A stretch of 64,000 nucleotides of DNA from Flavobacterium alvei (GCF_002920895.1 NZ_PQVG01000001.1:124001-188000), one strand, 5' to 3'; shown: positions 8,570 to 18,343, counted from the first letter of the stretch. Numbers and translations are program-made. Notes: a model not told the origin generated them from the sequence alone.

Positions 8570-9046
8570 ATGAAAAAAGTAACTCTTTCTCTTCTTATGC
8601 TCTTGTTCTTAGCTTCTTGCAAAAAATCAAAAGAGGTTTCTAAAATTGTGGGCAACGATTGGTTAGTAGGCAATTGGGAAAACAAATCGGATGAAGGGAA
8701 TTTATCCGAAACTTGGACAAAAGTAAACGACAGTATCTTTGAAGGAGAAGCCTATTTCATCAAAGAAAAAGACAATTTGCACGCTGAAAAAATGCAGTTA
8801 CAACAAAAAGGAGAAACACTTCTTTACATTGCGACCGTAAAAGGTCAAAACAATGACAAGCCCATAACTTTCAGACACAATGACACCATCGTTAAACAAT
8901 TAGTATTTGAGAATCCGAAACACGACTTTCCGCAAAAAATTTCGTATTCGAAGATTACAAAAGATAGCATCGTCATTGAAGTTTCAGGGATTCAACAAGG
9001 AAAACCAAGTTCAGAACGTTATTCGATGAAGAAAACCGAAAAATAA
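8570..9046 (+). CDS. small lipoprotein, DUF6265-like
   Basis: This 158-residue protein has a lipoprotein signal (MKKVTLSLLMLLFLASC, Cys at 17), so it should be anchored in an outer envelope leaflet after processing by Lgt. The mature part reads WLVGNWENKS, then an ETW segment, an EGEA segment and NPKHDFPQKISY. This is a lipocalin-like arrangement typical of DUF6265-family proteins of Bacteroidota. The ligand is unknown. It is followed by a strong terminator, so it is monocistronic. Confidence 0.75.
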   Translation: MKKVTLSLLMLLFLASCKKSKEVSKIVGNDWLVGNWENKSDEGNLSETWTKVNDSIFEGEAYFIKEKDNLHAEKMQLQQKGETLLYIATVKGQNNDKPITFRHNDTIVKQLVFENPKHDFPQKISYSKITKDSIVIEVSGIQQGKPSSERYSMKKTEK

Positions 9047-9065
9047 AATCACATTCAAATCATTA

Positions 9066-9095
9066 AAAACTGCCTCAAAAGGCAGTTTTTTTTTT
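9066..9095 (+). terminator. rho-independent terminator
   Basis: A perfect 9-bp stem (AAAACTGCC / GGCAGTTTT) with loop TCAAAA is followed by a T tract. It lies 20 bases after the lipoprotein stop codon. Confidence 0.9.
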
Positions 9096-9150
9096 ACTAT
9101 AAATACTTGACAAACAACTATTACAGAATTATCAATAAATATTATTTATA

Positions 9151-9226
9151 TTTAGTCTAAATAAACTTTGCGTATTTAAAAATGCTTTCTATATTTGTAT
9201 CGTTATTTTTAATTAATCTAAATAAG
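9151..9226 (+). promoter_or_regulatory. promoter with candidate metal-responsive operators
   Basis: A -33 TTTG (9167-9170) and a -7 TATATTTG (9190-9197) are separated by exactly 19 bases, the Bacteroidota consensus. Just upstream is the perfect palindrome TTTAGTCTAAA (from 9151), and an AATCTAAATAA half-site lies in the leader at about 9215-9225. The whole arrangement is repeated at 12669-12748. By context (siderophore receptors) a Fur- or DtxR-like repressor site is inferred, not shown. Confidence 0.75.
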
Positions 9227-9230
9227 AATT

Positions 9231-11372
9231 ATGAAATTTTATTTACTACCCACAATTTTACTTTGTTCTTTAGCAAGTTTAGCACAAGAAACCAAAAAAG
9301 ATACTGTTAGCAAGCTAAAAGAAGTACAAATCAACAACAAGTACAAATACAAAAGAGAAAAAAGTACAACAGTTTCTAAAATGCCTTTGAATAATATTGA
9401 AAACCCACAGGTTTACAATACAGTTACAGCCGAATTACTAAAAGAGCAAGTGGTTACAAATCTTAACGATGCTATTAAAAACGCTACTGGTGTAGCTCGT
9501 CTTTGGGAATCAACTGGTCGTGGTGGAGACGGAGCCGAATTTTACTCGATGCGTGGTTTTCCAATTCAACCTACAATGATTAATGGATTACCTGGAATTA
9601 ACAACGGAACTGTTGACCCTGCAAATGTGGATAATATTGAAGTAATCAAAGGACCATCTGGAACATTATATGGCAGCAGCTTGATTTCTTACGGAGGTTT
9701 AATCAATATTGTAACCAAAAAACCGTATTCTAAATTTGGTGGAGAAATTGCCTATAATTCTGGAACTTATGGAATGGACAGACTGACAGCTGATGTAAAT
9801 ATTCCGTTAAACGAAGATGTTTCGGTTAGGATTAATACGGCATACCAAAAAGAAAATTCGTTTCAAGATGCTGGTTTTGGCAAATCCTTTTTCTTTGCGC
9901 CATCATTGAGTTATAAAGTAAATGACAAGCTTTCATTTTTCATCAATACTGAATTTACAGATAGAACATCGGCCAAGGCTCCAATGATATTCTTGAGTAG
10001 ATACTCGCCAATTTCTTTTAATTCGATTGATTTATTTGAAAAAAGCTATAAGAAATCATATACCTCTAACGAGCTAACAATGAGCAACCCCACTTTCAAT
10101 TTGCAGGCTCAAATGAATTATAAACTATCCGATCAATGGACTTCGCAAACCGTATTATCCAGAAGCAACAGCAAAACAGATGGGTATTACTCGTATTTAT
10201 GGGACTCTGCCAATGGGGATGAATTTACTCGTTACATCTCTAAAAGAAATGGTCAAACCTATGGCAGTGATATTCAACAAAATTTTATTGGCGATTTCAA
10301 AATTGGAAACTTAAGAAACCGATTGGTCGCTGGTGTGGATTATTATGTTTCAAACATTCAAAATGGCAGTACAGGATGGGTTGGCAACGGAACGGTCTCT
10401 TTAAAAAACCAAACCGATACTGGCGATTTAACTCAAGCTGGTGTTGACAATCTTTTAGTAGGTTCGTTTGACGGAAACTCAACAGCAGAGACCAAAGTTT
10501 TGAGTGCTTATTTTTCAGATGTATTGAATATTACCGATAAACTTTCGGTTATGGGAAGTTTGCGTGTAGATAATTTCAAAGGAAAAGTATCCTATTGGTC
10601 AGCAGACGAGGTAAAAAGTCAAACTACTTTGTCTCCAAAATTTGGTGCCGTTTATCAAATTATCGACAACAAAGTATCTGTTTTCACCAATTATATGAAT
10701 GGTTTTATAAATCAAGCTCCTGCACAAGTTTCAGATATTGATGGTTCGAATACTCGAATGCAAAATTTTGATCCGGAACACGCCAATCAATTTGAATTTG
10801 GATTGAAAACCAATTTATACAAAGACATTATTTCGGCAACTGTAAGTTATTATAACATTGATGTTACCAACAAATTAATGACAGATCCAAACAATCCCAA
10901 CAATTCTATTCAGGGTGGAGAGGTTGAAAGTAAAGGATTTGAATTAAGTTTCACAGCAAACCCAACAAAAGGATTAAACATTATTGCAGGATTCAGTAAC
11001 AACAAAAATGAAGTAATAAAAGATACTGCAGGAAATGGATACGAAGGATTGCGTTCTGAAGATGCAGGACCAGAAACATTAATCAATTTTTGGGCAAACT
11101 ATGCCATTCCTGAAGGGAAATTAAAAGGATTTGGAATCGGATTCGGAGGAAATTATGCTAGCGAATACAAAACATTAAACAGAAGTACGACAGGCTCTTT
11201 TGAATTGCCAGATTATACTATTTTGAATACCGCTTTATCATATAACAATGACAAATTCAACATTACTTTAAAAGTAAACAATTTATTAAATGAAGAATAT
11301 TATACTGGATGGTCAACTGTTAGCCCACAAAAGTTAAGAAGTTTAACAGCTGGTTTAACTTATAAATTTTAG
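9231..11372 (+). CDS. TonB-dependent siderophore receptor
   Basis: An outer-membrane gated porin importing an iron chelate with TonB energy. The 713-residue protein has a signal peptide (MKFYLLPTILLCSLASLAQ). Its plug domain covers about residues 50-165, with RGF and the segment VIKGPSGTLYGSS before GGLINIVTKKP. A 22-strand-type barrel follows, ending in a terminal aromatic (LTYKF). These plug motifs are typical of FhuA/FpvA-type ferric-siderophore receptors. The exact chelate cannot be read. It is followed by a PepSY membrane protein and is paralogous in arrangement to the pair at 12749-15622. Confidence 0.92.
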   Translation: MKFYLLPTILLCSLASLAQETKKDTVSKLKEVQINNKYKYKREKSTTVSKMPLNNIENPQVYNTVTAELLKEQVVTNLNDAIKNATGVARLWESTGRGGDGAEFYSMRGFPIQPTMINGLPGINNGTVDPANVDNIEVIKGPSGTLYGSSLISYGGLINIVTKKPYSKFGGEIAYNSGTYGMDRLTADVNIPLNEDVSVRINTAYQKENSFQDAGFGKSFFFAPSLSYKVNDKLSFFINTEFTDRTSAKAPMIFLSRYSPISFNSIDLFEKSYKKSYTSNELTMSNPTFNLQAQMNYKLSDQWTSQTVLSRSNSKTDGYYSYLWDSANGDEFTRYISKRNGQTYGSDIQQNFIGDFKIGNLRNRLVAGVDYYVSNIQNGSTGWVGNGTVSLKNQTDTGDLTQAGVDNLLVGSFDGNSTAETKVLSAYFSDVLNITDKLSVMGSLRVDNFKGKVSYWSADEVKSQTTLSPKFGAVYQIIDNKVSVFTNYMNGFINQAPAQVSDIDGSNTRMQNFDPEHANQFEFGLKTNLYKDIISATVSYYNIDVTNKLMTDPNNPNNSIQGGEVESKGFELSFTANPTKGLNIIAGFSNNKNEVIKDTAGNGYEGLRSEDAGPETLINFWANYAIPEGKLKGFGIGFGGNYASEYKTLNRSTTGSFELPDYTILNTALSYNNDKFNITLKVNNLLNEEYYTGWSTVSPQKLRSLTAGLTYKF

Positions 11373-11401
11373 AATTAGTAGTTAGTTAGTTTTGTTTAAT
11401 T

Positions 11402-11428
11402 AAACTCCTCATTTCGGTGGGGAGTTTT
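11402..11428 (+). terminator. hairpin terminator/attenuator between receptor and PepSY gene
   Basis: The stem AAACTCC (11402-11408) / GGAGTTT (11421-11427) lies between the receptor stop and the next ATG only 15 bases later. With a short T run it may partly terminate, lowering expression of the downstream gene relative to the receptor. Confidence 0.6.
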
Positions 11429-11442
11429 ACCATTTAAAAAAA

Positions 11443-12579
11443 ATGAATAAAGATCTCAAAAAAGCAATAGGAAAAATACATTTATGGCTTGGATTATCCT
11501 CTGGAATAATTGTTTTTATCATTGCTGTTACTGGTTGTTTGTATGCATTTCAAGAAGAAATTCAAAACCTCACCGAAGAATACCGCTTTGTAGAAAAACA
11601 AAACAAACCATTTCTGTTCCCTTCTCAATTAGAAGAAATTGCCCGAAAAGAATTTCCAGATAAAGCACTTCACGCCATTAAATACAATGGTTCCGAAAAA
11701 TCGACAGAAGCCATTTTTTACCATTACGAACCTTCTTACTATTATATCGTGTATCTCAATCCTTATACTGGTAAAGTTCTAGAAAAAGCCAATATGGACG
11801 AAGGTTTTTTCAGATTCATCCTCGATGGGCATTTCTATCTTTGGTTGCCCCACGAAATCGGACAAGTTGTAGTTGCTTCGGCAACGCTAATTTTTCTACT
11901 GCTACTAATTTCAGGTTTAATACTTTGGTATCCTAGAAATAAAAATGCCAAAAAACAACGCTTTTCCTTCAATTGGAAAAAAGAAACCAAATGGAAAAGA
12001 AAAAATTATGATTTGCACAATATCACAGGTTTTTATGTTTTTTTAATTGCTCTTGTTTTTGCCATTACAGGTTTGGTTTGGGGTTTTCAATGGTTTGCTT
12101 ACTCCTATTACACTGTTCTTGGTGGCGAAAAATCATTGGTTTATCAAGATCCTATTTCGACCAAAACCAAGTCAACTCTAGAAAAACCAGTGGACAAAGT
12201 TTGGATATTAATGCAACAACAATATCCAAATGCCAAATCCATTGAGGTACATCCTCCTGAAAACGACAGTACTTCTATTGCTGCCAATGCCAATCCAGAA
12301 GAAGAAACCTATTGGAAAACCGATTACCGTTATTTCGACCAGTACACATTAAAAGAAATCGAAGTCAACCACATTTTTGGAAAATATGAAAATGCGCAAA
12401 TCTCGGATAAATTAATGCGAATGAATTATGACATTCACACTGGAGCTGTTTTTGGATTGGCCGGAAAAATATTTGCTTTCCTGATTAGTTTATTGATTGC
12501 CAGCCTTCCTATTACAGGATTTTATATTTGGTGGGGACGAAATAAAAAGAATATTGATGTTAGTCATAGTAAACTATAA
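11443..12579 (+). CDS. PepSY-associated TM protein (PiuB-like)
   Basis: This 378-residue inner-membrane protein has four predicted helices at about residues 17-36, 145-165, 200-220 and 342-362, with PepSY-like periplasmic segments between them. Conserved His residues occur at the helix entrances (KIHLWLG, YDLHNITG, YDIHTG). The family commonly accompanies ferric-siderophore receptors and is proposed to act as a ferric-siderophore reductase, the His residues being possible haem ligands. It is the second gene of the first iron-uptake module. Confidence 0.88.
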   Translation: MNKDLKKAIGKIHLWLGLSSGIIVFIIAVTGCLYAFQEEIQNLTEEYRFVEKQNKPFLFPSQLEEIARKEFPDKALHAIKYNGSEKSTEAIFYHYEPSYYYIVYLNPYTGKVLEKANMDEGFFRFILDGHFYLWLPHEIGQVVVASATLIFLLLLISGLILWYPRNKNAKKQRFSFNWKKETKWKRKNYDLHNITGFYVFLIALVFAITGLVWGFQWFAYSYYTVLGGEKSLVYQDPISTKTKSTLEKPVDKVWILMQQQYPNAKSIEVHPPENDSTSIAANANPEEETYWKTDYRYFDQYTLKEIEVNHIFGKYENAQISDKLMRMNYDIHTGAVFGLAGKIFAFLISLLIASLPITGFYIWWGRNKKNIDVSHSKL

Positions 12580-12583
12580 AATA

Positions 12584-12613
12584 AAAATCTGCCTTATGGG
12601 GCAGATTTTTTTT
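12584..12613 (+). terminator. rho-independent terminator
   Basis: The stem AAAATCTGCC (12584-12593) / GGCAGATTTT (12600-12609) with a 6-base loop runs into a T tract. It ends the first iron module just before the second module's promoter. Confidence 0.9.
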
Positions 12614-12668
12614 GCTATAAACGCCTGACAAACAACTCTTAAAGAATTGTTAATAAGTATTATTCATA

Positions 12669-12748
12669 TTTAGTCTAAATAAGCTTTGTGGTTTAAAAAA
12701 TGCTTTTTATATTTGCATAGTTATTTTTATTCAATCTAAATAAACAAA
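12669..12748 (+). promoter_or_regulatory. second copy of the TonB-receptor promoter/operator
   Basis: TTTAGTCTAAA, then -33 TTTG (12685-12688), a 19-base spacer and -7 TATATTTG (12708-12715), then an AATCTAAATAA half-site just before the ATG. About 130 bases are recognisably similar to 9100-9230, including the upstream TGACAAACAACT word, while the downstream coding sequences have diverged strongly. Confidence 0.78.
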
Positions 12749-15004
12749 ATGAAAAATATTTTACTACCCGCTTTAATGTTATTATATTGCCTAAACGGCA
12801 TTGCCCAAGATACTGCAAACGCAACTGAAAAATACGATACTATTGAAGGATTCTATTCGGATTCAGATACTACAAAAGGTAAAAAAAGACAAGTTCTTAA
12901 AGAAGTAATTGTTACTACCAATAAACACCAAAAAACAGTTACTGCTTTACGCTCTGGTTTGAAACCAATGGATATACCTCAAAGTATACAAGTAATTGAT
13001 GCAGCAATTATTGAACAACAACAATCCATTCGATTGAGCGATGTTATTAAAAATACCAATGGTGTATATGTTAGTTCTGCCCGTGGTGGTGCTCAAGAAT
13101 CTTTTTTTTCAAGAGGATATGATATGTCTGCCAATAATATGTTTAAAAATGGTTTTCGTTACAATGCCGGATCCATTCCTGAAGTTTCTGGTCTAGAAAA
13201 AGTAGAATTTCTTAAAGGTAGTGCTGCATTATTATATGGAAATGTCGCTCCAGGAGGTATCTTGAATTTGGTAACCAAAACACCTACATTCAAAAGTGGT
13301 GGAGAAATTTCGATGCAAGCAGGAAGTTACTCCTTCTACAAACCCAGTGTTGATTTTTATGGCCCGTTAAATAAATTTATAGCCTATCGATTTAATGGCT
13401 CTTATGAAAACTCAGAAAGCTTTAGAGATTTTGTAAAAAGAGAACGCTATTATGTAAATCCTTCTTTGCTCATCAATGCCAGCGACAAAACTCAAATTAC
13501 CCTTCAAGGAGATTATATGAATGACGACTGGACTCCCGATTTTGGGACAGGAGCCATTACCACAAATACAGGATCTACAATTGTTGATGTTCCGCGTAAC
13601 AATTATTACGGTGCGCTATGGTCAAACGGAAATACTAAAACAGCCAGTGCATCGGCATTAGTAAATCACGATTTCAACAAAAACTGGAAATTGAATTTCA
13701 ACAGTTCTTTTCAAACTTATGATAGACAATCAAAATCAACTGCTCAATTAGCAACCGTACAACCCAACGGAGATTGGACTCGACCATTAGTGCAAAATAA
13801 AAATCTAGAACAAATATTGGGAGACCAATTGAGTTTGCAAGGAACTTTTTATACTGGAAACATTAAACATCAATTGTTTACGGGTGCCGATTGGGAAAAT
13901 TCATTTGTTACCGCTTACACCTTTGCCTTTTCACCAGCCAATTACGACACTATCAATCTTTATACTTTCGATCCAAACACTCAAAGAATGGATGAACCTA
14001 ATGCTAGAGCTACCCAAATTGTAAAAACAGAAACCAATCGTTTTGGTGCTTACTTTCAAGATTTAATTTCGATTACCAAACAAGTTAAAGTCTTAGCAGG
14101 ACTTCGTTGGTCTTGGCAAGAAGCAGAAGTTAGTACTTATAAAGAAACATTGGTCAAATCAGTTCAAACAGTAGCTCCAGAAAATGCAGTTCCTACGGTT
14201 AGCGAAAAAAGATTCGACACTGCTTTTTCTCCAAAAATTGGAATTGTGTACCAACCACTAAGAGATATGTCGTTATTTGCCAGTTATTCTAATTCATTTA
14301 CTCCAAATACAGGAACAACTGTAGATTTAAAACCCATCGAAGCTTCAATCATTGATCAATATGAAGCAGGAATCAAAAAAGATTTTTGGAAAGGAATTTT
14401 GAGTACCAATGTTACTGTTTATCAAATTACCAACAGTAATTTAGCACAAACAGCTCAATATAAAGCCGATGGCTCACTAAACACAGATACAAGCATCAAA
14501 ATTTTGAGTGGCGAAACTAAAAGTAAAGGAATCGAAGTAGATGTAACTGCCAGACCTCTTGAAGGCTTGAACATTATTGCAGGATACAGCTATAACGATA
14601 TGCGCTACACCAAAACCTCAGGTCTAAACGGAAGTTTTATAGAAGGAGATCGCGTGGTAAGAACTCCAGCCCATACTGCTAATTTAAGTTTCTTTTATAC
14701 TTTGCCAACAGGAATTTTAAAAGGAGTTTCATTTGGAGCTATAGGAAATTATATTGGTGATCGAATAGGCGGATGGAACAATCAGTATGACAATACTAAA
14801 CCAGGTGGAATATGGATCAGAGAGATTCCTTTGGAAGGATATACAACTGTTGATGTTTCTGCAGGATATACTTGGAAAAAGTTATCTATCTTATGTAAAT
14901 TATCAAATATTACAAATGAATTGAATTATACCGTTCACGAAAATTATAGTGTGAACCCAATTGCCCCTCGCCAAGTAATGGTAAATTTGAAATATAAGTT
15001 ATAA
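12749..15004 (+). CDS. TonB-dependent siderophore receptor
   Basis: This 751-residue outer-membrane receptor has a signal peptide (MKNILLPALMLLYCLNGIAQ) and a short N-terminal extension before a plug at about residues 65-175. The plug contains SIQVIDAAIIEQQQ, FFSRGYDMS, FLKGSAALLYGNVAPGG and LNLVTKTP. The barrel ends LKYKL. It shares layout, but only modest sequence, with the receptor at 9231, so it probably takes up a different ferric siderophore. It leads the second receptor/PepSY module. Confidence 0.92.
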   Translation: MKNILLPALMLLYCLNGIAQDTANATEKYDTIEGFYSDSDTTKGKKRQVLKEVIVTTNKHQKTVTALRSGLKPMDIPQSIQVIDAAIIEQQQSIRLSDVIKNTNGVYVSSARGGAQESFFSRGYDMSANNMFKNGFRYNAGSIPEVSGLEKVEFLKGSAALLYGNVAPGGILNLVTKTPTFKSGGEISMQAGSYSFYKPSVDFYGPLNKFIAYRFNGSYENSESFRDFVKRERYYVNPSLLINASDKTQITLQGDYMNDDWTPDFGTGAITTNTGSTIVDVPRNNYYGALWSNGNTKTASASALVNHDFNKNWKLNFNSSFQTYDRQSKSTAQLATVQPNGDWTRPLVQNKNLEQILGDQLSLQGTFYTGNIKHQLFTGADWENSFVTAYTFAFSPANYDTINLYTFDPNTQRMDEPNARATQIVKTETNRFGAYFQDLISITKQVKVLAGLRWSWQEAEVSTYKETLVKSVQTVAPENAVPTVSEKRFDTAFSPKIGIVYQPLRDMSLFASYSNSFTPNTGTTVDLKPIEASIIDQYEAGIKKDFWKGILSTNVTVYQITNSNLAQTAQYKADGSLNTDTSIKILSGETKSKGIEVDVTARPLEGLNIIAGYSYNDMRYTKTSGLNGSFIEGDRVVRTPAHTANLSFFYTLPTGILKGVSFGAIGNYIGDRIGGWNNQYDNTKPGGIWIREIPLEGYTTVDVSAGYTWKKLSILCKLSNITNELNYTVHENYSVNPIAPRQVMVNLKYKL

Positions 15005-15073
15005 TAATCTATTAAACCTTTTAATTTTAAAACAGTCCAAAACACAATTATAAAAAAGTAATATTTAAGAAAA

Positions 15074-15622
15074 ATGAACAAACAAACTTTTAGAAATTTA
15101 CACCGTGATTTAGGTTATTTTTATCTTGGATTAATCGTATCATTCGCCTTTTCAGGACTAATGATGAACCACAGAGAATCTTGGCATCCTGAAAAATACA
15201 CCACCGAAACCAAAGCCATCGAAGTGAAACTTCCTGAGGAAAGTGAAATCAACGAAAAATTTGCCGAAGATTTAGGCAAAAAACTAGGCATCGACGACAA
15301 AATGAGACGTCATATGGTCAAAAAAGGCAACTTCAAAATTTCATTTGAACACAATGATGTCGAAATTGATATGAAAACAGGCAAAGGAGAAATCACCACT
15401 TTTGTAAAAACTCCAATCATTAGTCAATCAATGAGTTTGCATAAAAATACTTCCAATTTCTGGATTTATTATTCTGATATTTTTGCATTGAGTTTAATTA
15501 TCATTGCTATTTCAGGAACCATTATGATTAAAGCTGGTAAATTTAGTTTCAAACAAAGAGGTTGGAAACTGGCCGTAGCTGGAGTTGTTTTTCCGTTGTT
15601 GTTTTTGATTTTGTTTGGATAA
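15074..15622 (+). CDS. short PepSY-associated TM protein
   Basis: This 182-residue protein has an N-terminal helix (DLGYFYLGLIVSFAFSGLMM, preceded by NLHR) and two C-terminal helices at about residues 134-152 and 164-181. A PepSY-like periplasmic domain lies between, with EKFAEDLGKKLG. It is about half the size of the 11443 protein and belongs to the PepSY TM group linked to iron-siderophore uptake. It is 69 bases after the receptor and probably in the same transcript. Confidence 0.82.
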   Translation: MNKQTFRNLHRDLGYFYLGLIVSFAFSGLMMNHRESWHPEKYTTETKAIEVKLPEESEINEKFAEDLGKKLGIDDKMRRHMVKKGNFKISFEHNDVEIDMKTGKGEITTFVKTPIISQSMSLHKNTSNFWIYYSDIFALSLIIIAISGTIMIKAGKFSFKQRGWKLAVAGVVFPLLFLILFG

Positions 15623-15642
15623 AATTCAATTATAAAAACATA

Positions 15643-15683
15643 AAAAATCCCAATCCTGAAAAATTTTCAGCATTGGGATTTTT
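15643..15683. terminator. bidirectional terminator
   Basis: The stem AAAAATCCCAAT / ATTGGGATTTTT with a loop of 17 bases lies between the converging PepSY gene and valS, with A and T tracts on both sides. Confidence 0.85.
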
Positions 15684-15702
15684 ATATAATAGGAACAAAA
15701 TT

Positions 15703-18336
15703 TTACTTCAACCCAGCCAAACTCTGCTCAATCGTAGCAATTTTTGCTAAAGCATCAGCTTCTTTTTGTCTTTCGTTTGCCAAAACTTTTTCGGGCGCTC
15801 CGTTTACAAATTTATCATTCGATAATTTGCTTTGAACTGATTTCAAGAAACCTTGGGTGTAAACCAACTCGGCGGTTAGTTTTTCAATTTCAGCAGCCAC
15901 ATCAATATTTCCTGTAATTGGAATGAAATATTCATTCGATTTTACACGGAAAGACAAAGCGCCATCCACTTTATCCGAAACGTATTCCAATGAAGTGATG
16001 TTCCCCAATTTGGTCACCACCGCATCAAAATAAGTCGAAAGCTTGTCATTATTCACGACTTTCAATTCAATCGTGTCCTTGAACGGAATATTCTTGTCTT
16101 TACGAATCGTTCTGATTCCAGAAATCACTTCGATCGTGTTTTCGAAATCGGTGATTAATTGCGCATTGAAAGGCTTAATTTCCGGCCAAGTAGAAACAAT
16201 CAGGGCTTCATCTGGTGTTCTTTCGGCAATGTGTTGCCAAATTTCTTCTGTCAAGAACGGCATAAACGGATGCAAGAGTTTCATATTGTTTTCCAGCATT
16301 TCAATCGCTTTTGCAAAAGTTACGCTATCAATTGGTTGTTGGTATGCCGGTTTTATCATTTCCAAAAACCAAGAACAGAAATCGTCCCAAACCAATTTGT
16401 AAATGCCCATCAAAGCATCAGAAATTCTATATTTTTCGAAATTATCTTCAATTTCCAAAAGCGTTTGTTGCAATTTGGCTTCATACCACTCAATCGCCAC
16501 TTTAGAAGATTCGGGTTGCGGAATCGAATCCGAAACTTCCCAACCTTTGATTAACTTGAAGGCATTCCAGATTTTATTGGTAAAACCTTTTCCTTGATTG
16601 CACAATTCTTCATCAAACATAATGTCGTTTCCTGCTGAAGCGCTCAAAAGCAACCCTACACGAACACCATCTGCACCAAATTTTTCGATTAATTCCAAAG
16701 GCTCCGGAGAATTTCCTAATGATTTAGACATTTTACGTCTTTGTTTGTCACGAACCAAACCAGTCAAATACACATTCGAAAATGGTTTTTCGCCCGCATA
16801 TTCATAACCCGCAATAATCATTCGCGCTACCCAGAAAAATAAAATATCTGGACCCGTAACTAAATCATTCGTTGGATAATAGTATTTAAAATCTTCGTTT
16901 TCAGGATCCATAATTCCACCAAAAACCGACATTGGCCACAACCAAGAAGAAAACCAAGTATCTAACGCATCGGCATCTTGCTTTAAATTGTGAATTGTGA
17001 GTTGTGAATTGTGAGTTTTGGCTTGCGCTAATTTTAAGGCATCTTCAATGTTTTCGGCAACTACGAAATCTTCTTTTCCGTCGCCGTAGAAATAAGCAGG
17101 AATTTGTTGTCCCCACCACAACTGACGAGAAATATTCCAATCGCGAATATTGTTCAACCAATGCGCATAGGTATTATTAAAACGTGCTGGATGCAATTTG
17201 ATATCGCCATCTTCCAAAACAGATTTGATGGCTGGTTTTACCAAATCTTCCATTTTCAAAAACCATTGATCGGACAAACGAGGTTCGATTACGGCTTTGG
17301 TTCTTTCAGAAGTTCCCACTTTATTCAGGTAGATTTCAGTTTTTGCCAAAGCGCCAGTTTCTTCTAATTCTTTTGCAATTTCGGCACGAACCTCAAAACG
17401 ATCTTTCCCTTGATAATGCAAACCAAAACTGTTCAAAGTGGCATCTTCATTGAAAATATCGATGATTTCTAGATTGTGTTTCTCACCTAGCGTTTTGTCA
17501 TTCATATCGTGAGCCGGTGTCACTTTTAAGCAACCTGTTCCGAACTCTACATCAACATATTCGTCTTCGATAATTGGAATAATTCTTCCACAAATTGGCA
17601 CAATCGCTTTCTTCCCTTTCAAATGAGAAAAACGTTCGTCATTTGGATTAATACAAATAGCTGTATCTCCAAAAATAGTTTCTGGACGCGTTGTTGCTAC
17701 TGTCAAAAAGTCTTCAGAACCTTCGATTTTATATTTTAGGAAAAATAATTTTCCGTTTTGTTCTTCATAAATAACTTCTTCGTCAGACAAAGTCGTTTTG
17801 GCTTCTGGATCCCAGTTTACCATTCGATAACCACGATAAATTAATCCTTTGTTGTACAAATCAACGAAAGATTTAATAACAGAAGCTGACATATCAGGAT
17901 CCATCGTGAATTTGGTTCTATCCCAATCGCAAGAGCAACCCAATTGTTTCAATTGTTCCAAGATGGTTCCTCCGTATTTGTCTGTCCAATCGTAAGCGTG
18001 TTTCAAAAACTCTTCCCGACTCAAATCCGATTTATTAATTCCTTCCGATTTTAATTTGGCCACTACTTTAGCTTCCGTAGCAATCGAAGCGTGATCCGTT
18101 CCAGGAACCCAACAAGCGTTGAACCCTTTTAAACGAGCACGACGAATCAAAACATCTTGAATCGTGTTGTTCAACATATGTCCCATATGCAAAACTCCAG
18201 TAACATTTGGTGGCGGAATTACAATAGAATATGGAGTTCTATGGTCAGGCTCCGAATGAAAATAATTGTTCTTCATCCAGTAGTCATACCACTTATTTTC
18301 AATGGTTTTAGCGTCAAATTGTGCAGGAATTGTCAT
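15703..18336 (-). CDS. valS: valine--tRNA ligase
   Basis: A class I synthetase charging tRNA(Val), with editing of misactivated Thr. The 877-residue protein has the HIGH motif as HMGH at residues 50-53 in GVLHMGHML, KMSKS at 535-539, a CP1 editing domain with TTRPETIFGDTA, and a C-terminal coiled-coil arm at about residues 810-877. Size is normal. The oddity is at about residues 439-450, where the peptide THNSQLTIHNL is encoded by a 7-base-period tandem array (16986-17020), just before the conserved QDADALDTWFSSW. The gene is monocistronic and has a hairpin-forming array immediately upstream of the start. Confidence 0.97.
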   Translation of the reverse strand: MTIPAQFDAKTIENKWYDYWMKNNYFHSEPDHRTPYSIVIPPPNVTGVLHMGHMLNNTIQDVLIRRARLKGFNACWVPGTDHASIATEAKVVAKLKSEGINKSDLSREEFLKHAYDWTDKYGGTILEQLKQLGCSCDWDRTKFTMDPDMSASVIKSFVDLYNKGLIYRGYRMVNWDPEAKTTLSDEEVIYEEQNGKLFFLKYKIEGSEDFLTVATTRPETIFGDTAICINPNDERFSHLKGKKAIVPICGRIIPIIEDEYVDVEFGTGCLKVTPAHDMNDKTLGEKHNLEIIDIFNEDATLNSFGLHYQGKDRFEVRAEIAKELEETGALAKTEIYLNKVGTSERTKAVIEPRLSDQWFLKMEDLVKPAIKSVLEDGDIKLHPARFNNTYAHWLNNIRDWNISRQLWWGQQIPAYFYGDGKEDFVVAENIEDALKLAQAKTHNSQLTIHNLKQDADALDTWFSSWLWPMSVFGGIMDPENEDFKYYYPTNDLVTGPDILFFWVARMIIAGYEYAGEKPFSNVYLTGLVRDKQRRKMSKSLGNSPEPLELIEKFGADGVRVGLLLSASAGNDIMFDEELCNQGKGFTNKIWNAFKLIKGWEVSDSIPQPESSKVAIEWYEAKLQQTLLEIEDNFEKYRISDALMGIYKLVWDDFCSWFLEMIKPAYQQPIDSVTFAKAIEMLENNMKLLHPFMPFLTEEIWQHIAERTPDEALIVSTWPEIKPFNAQLITDFENTIEVISGIRTIRKDKNIPFKDTIELKVVNNDKLSTYFDAVVTKLGNITSLEYVSDKVDGALSFRVKSNEYFIPITGNIDVAAEIEKLTAELVYTQGFLKSVQSKLSNDKFVNGAPEKVLANERQKEADALAKIATIEQSLAGLK
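16986..17020. repeat. heptamer array (AATTGTG) inside valS
   Basis: There are five consecutive 7-base units: AATTGTG, AATTGTG, AGTTGTG, AATTGTG, AGTTTTG. They lie wholly inside the valS coding sequence and are translated without breaking the frame. Confidence 0.85.
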
Positions 18337-18343
18337 TGTTGTA

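Noticed and set aside
9231..15004. Two TonB receptors as an assembly duplication
   Set aside because: The coding sequences differ throughout and the PepSY partners have different lengths, so they are true paralogues.
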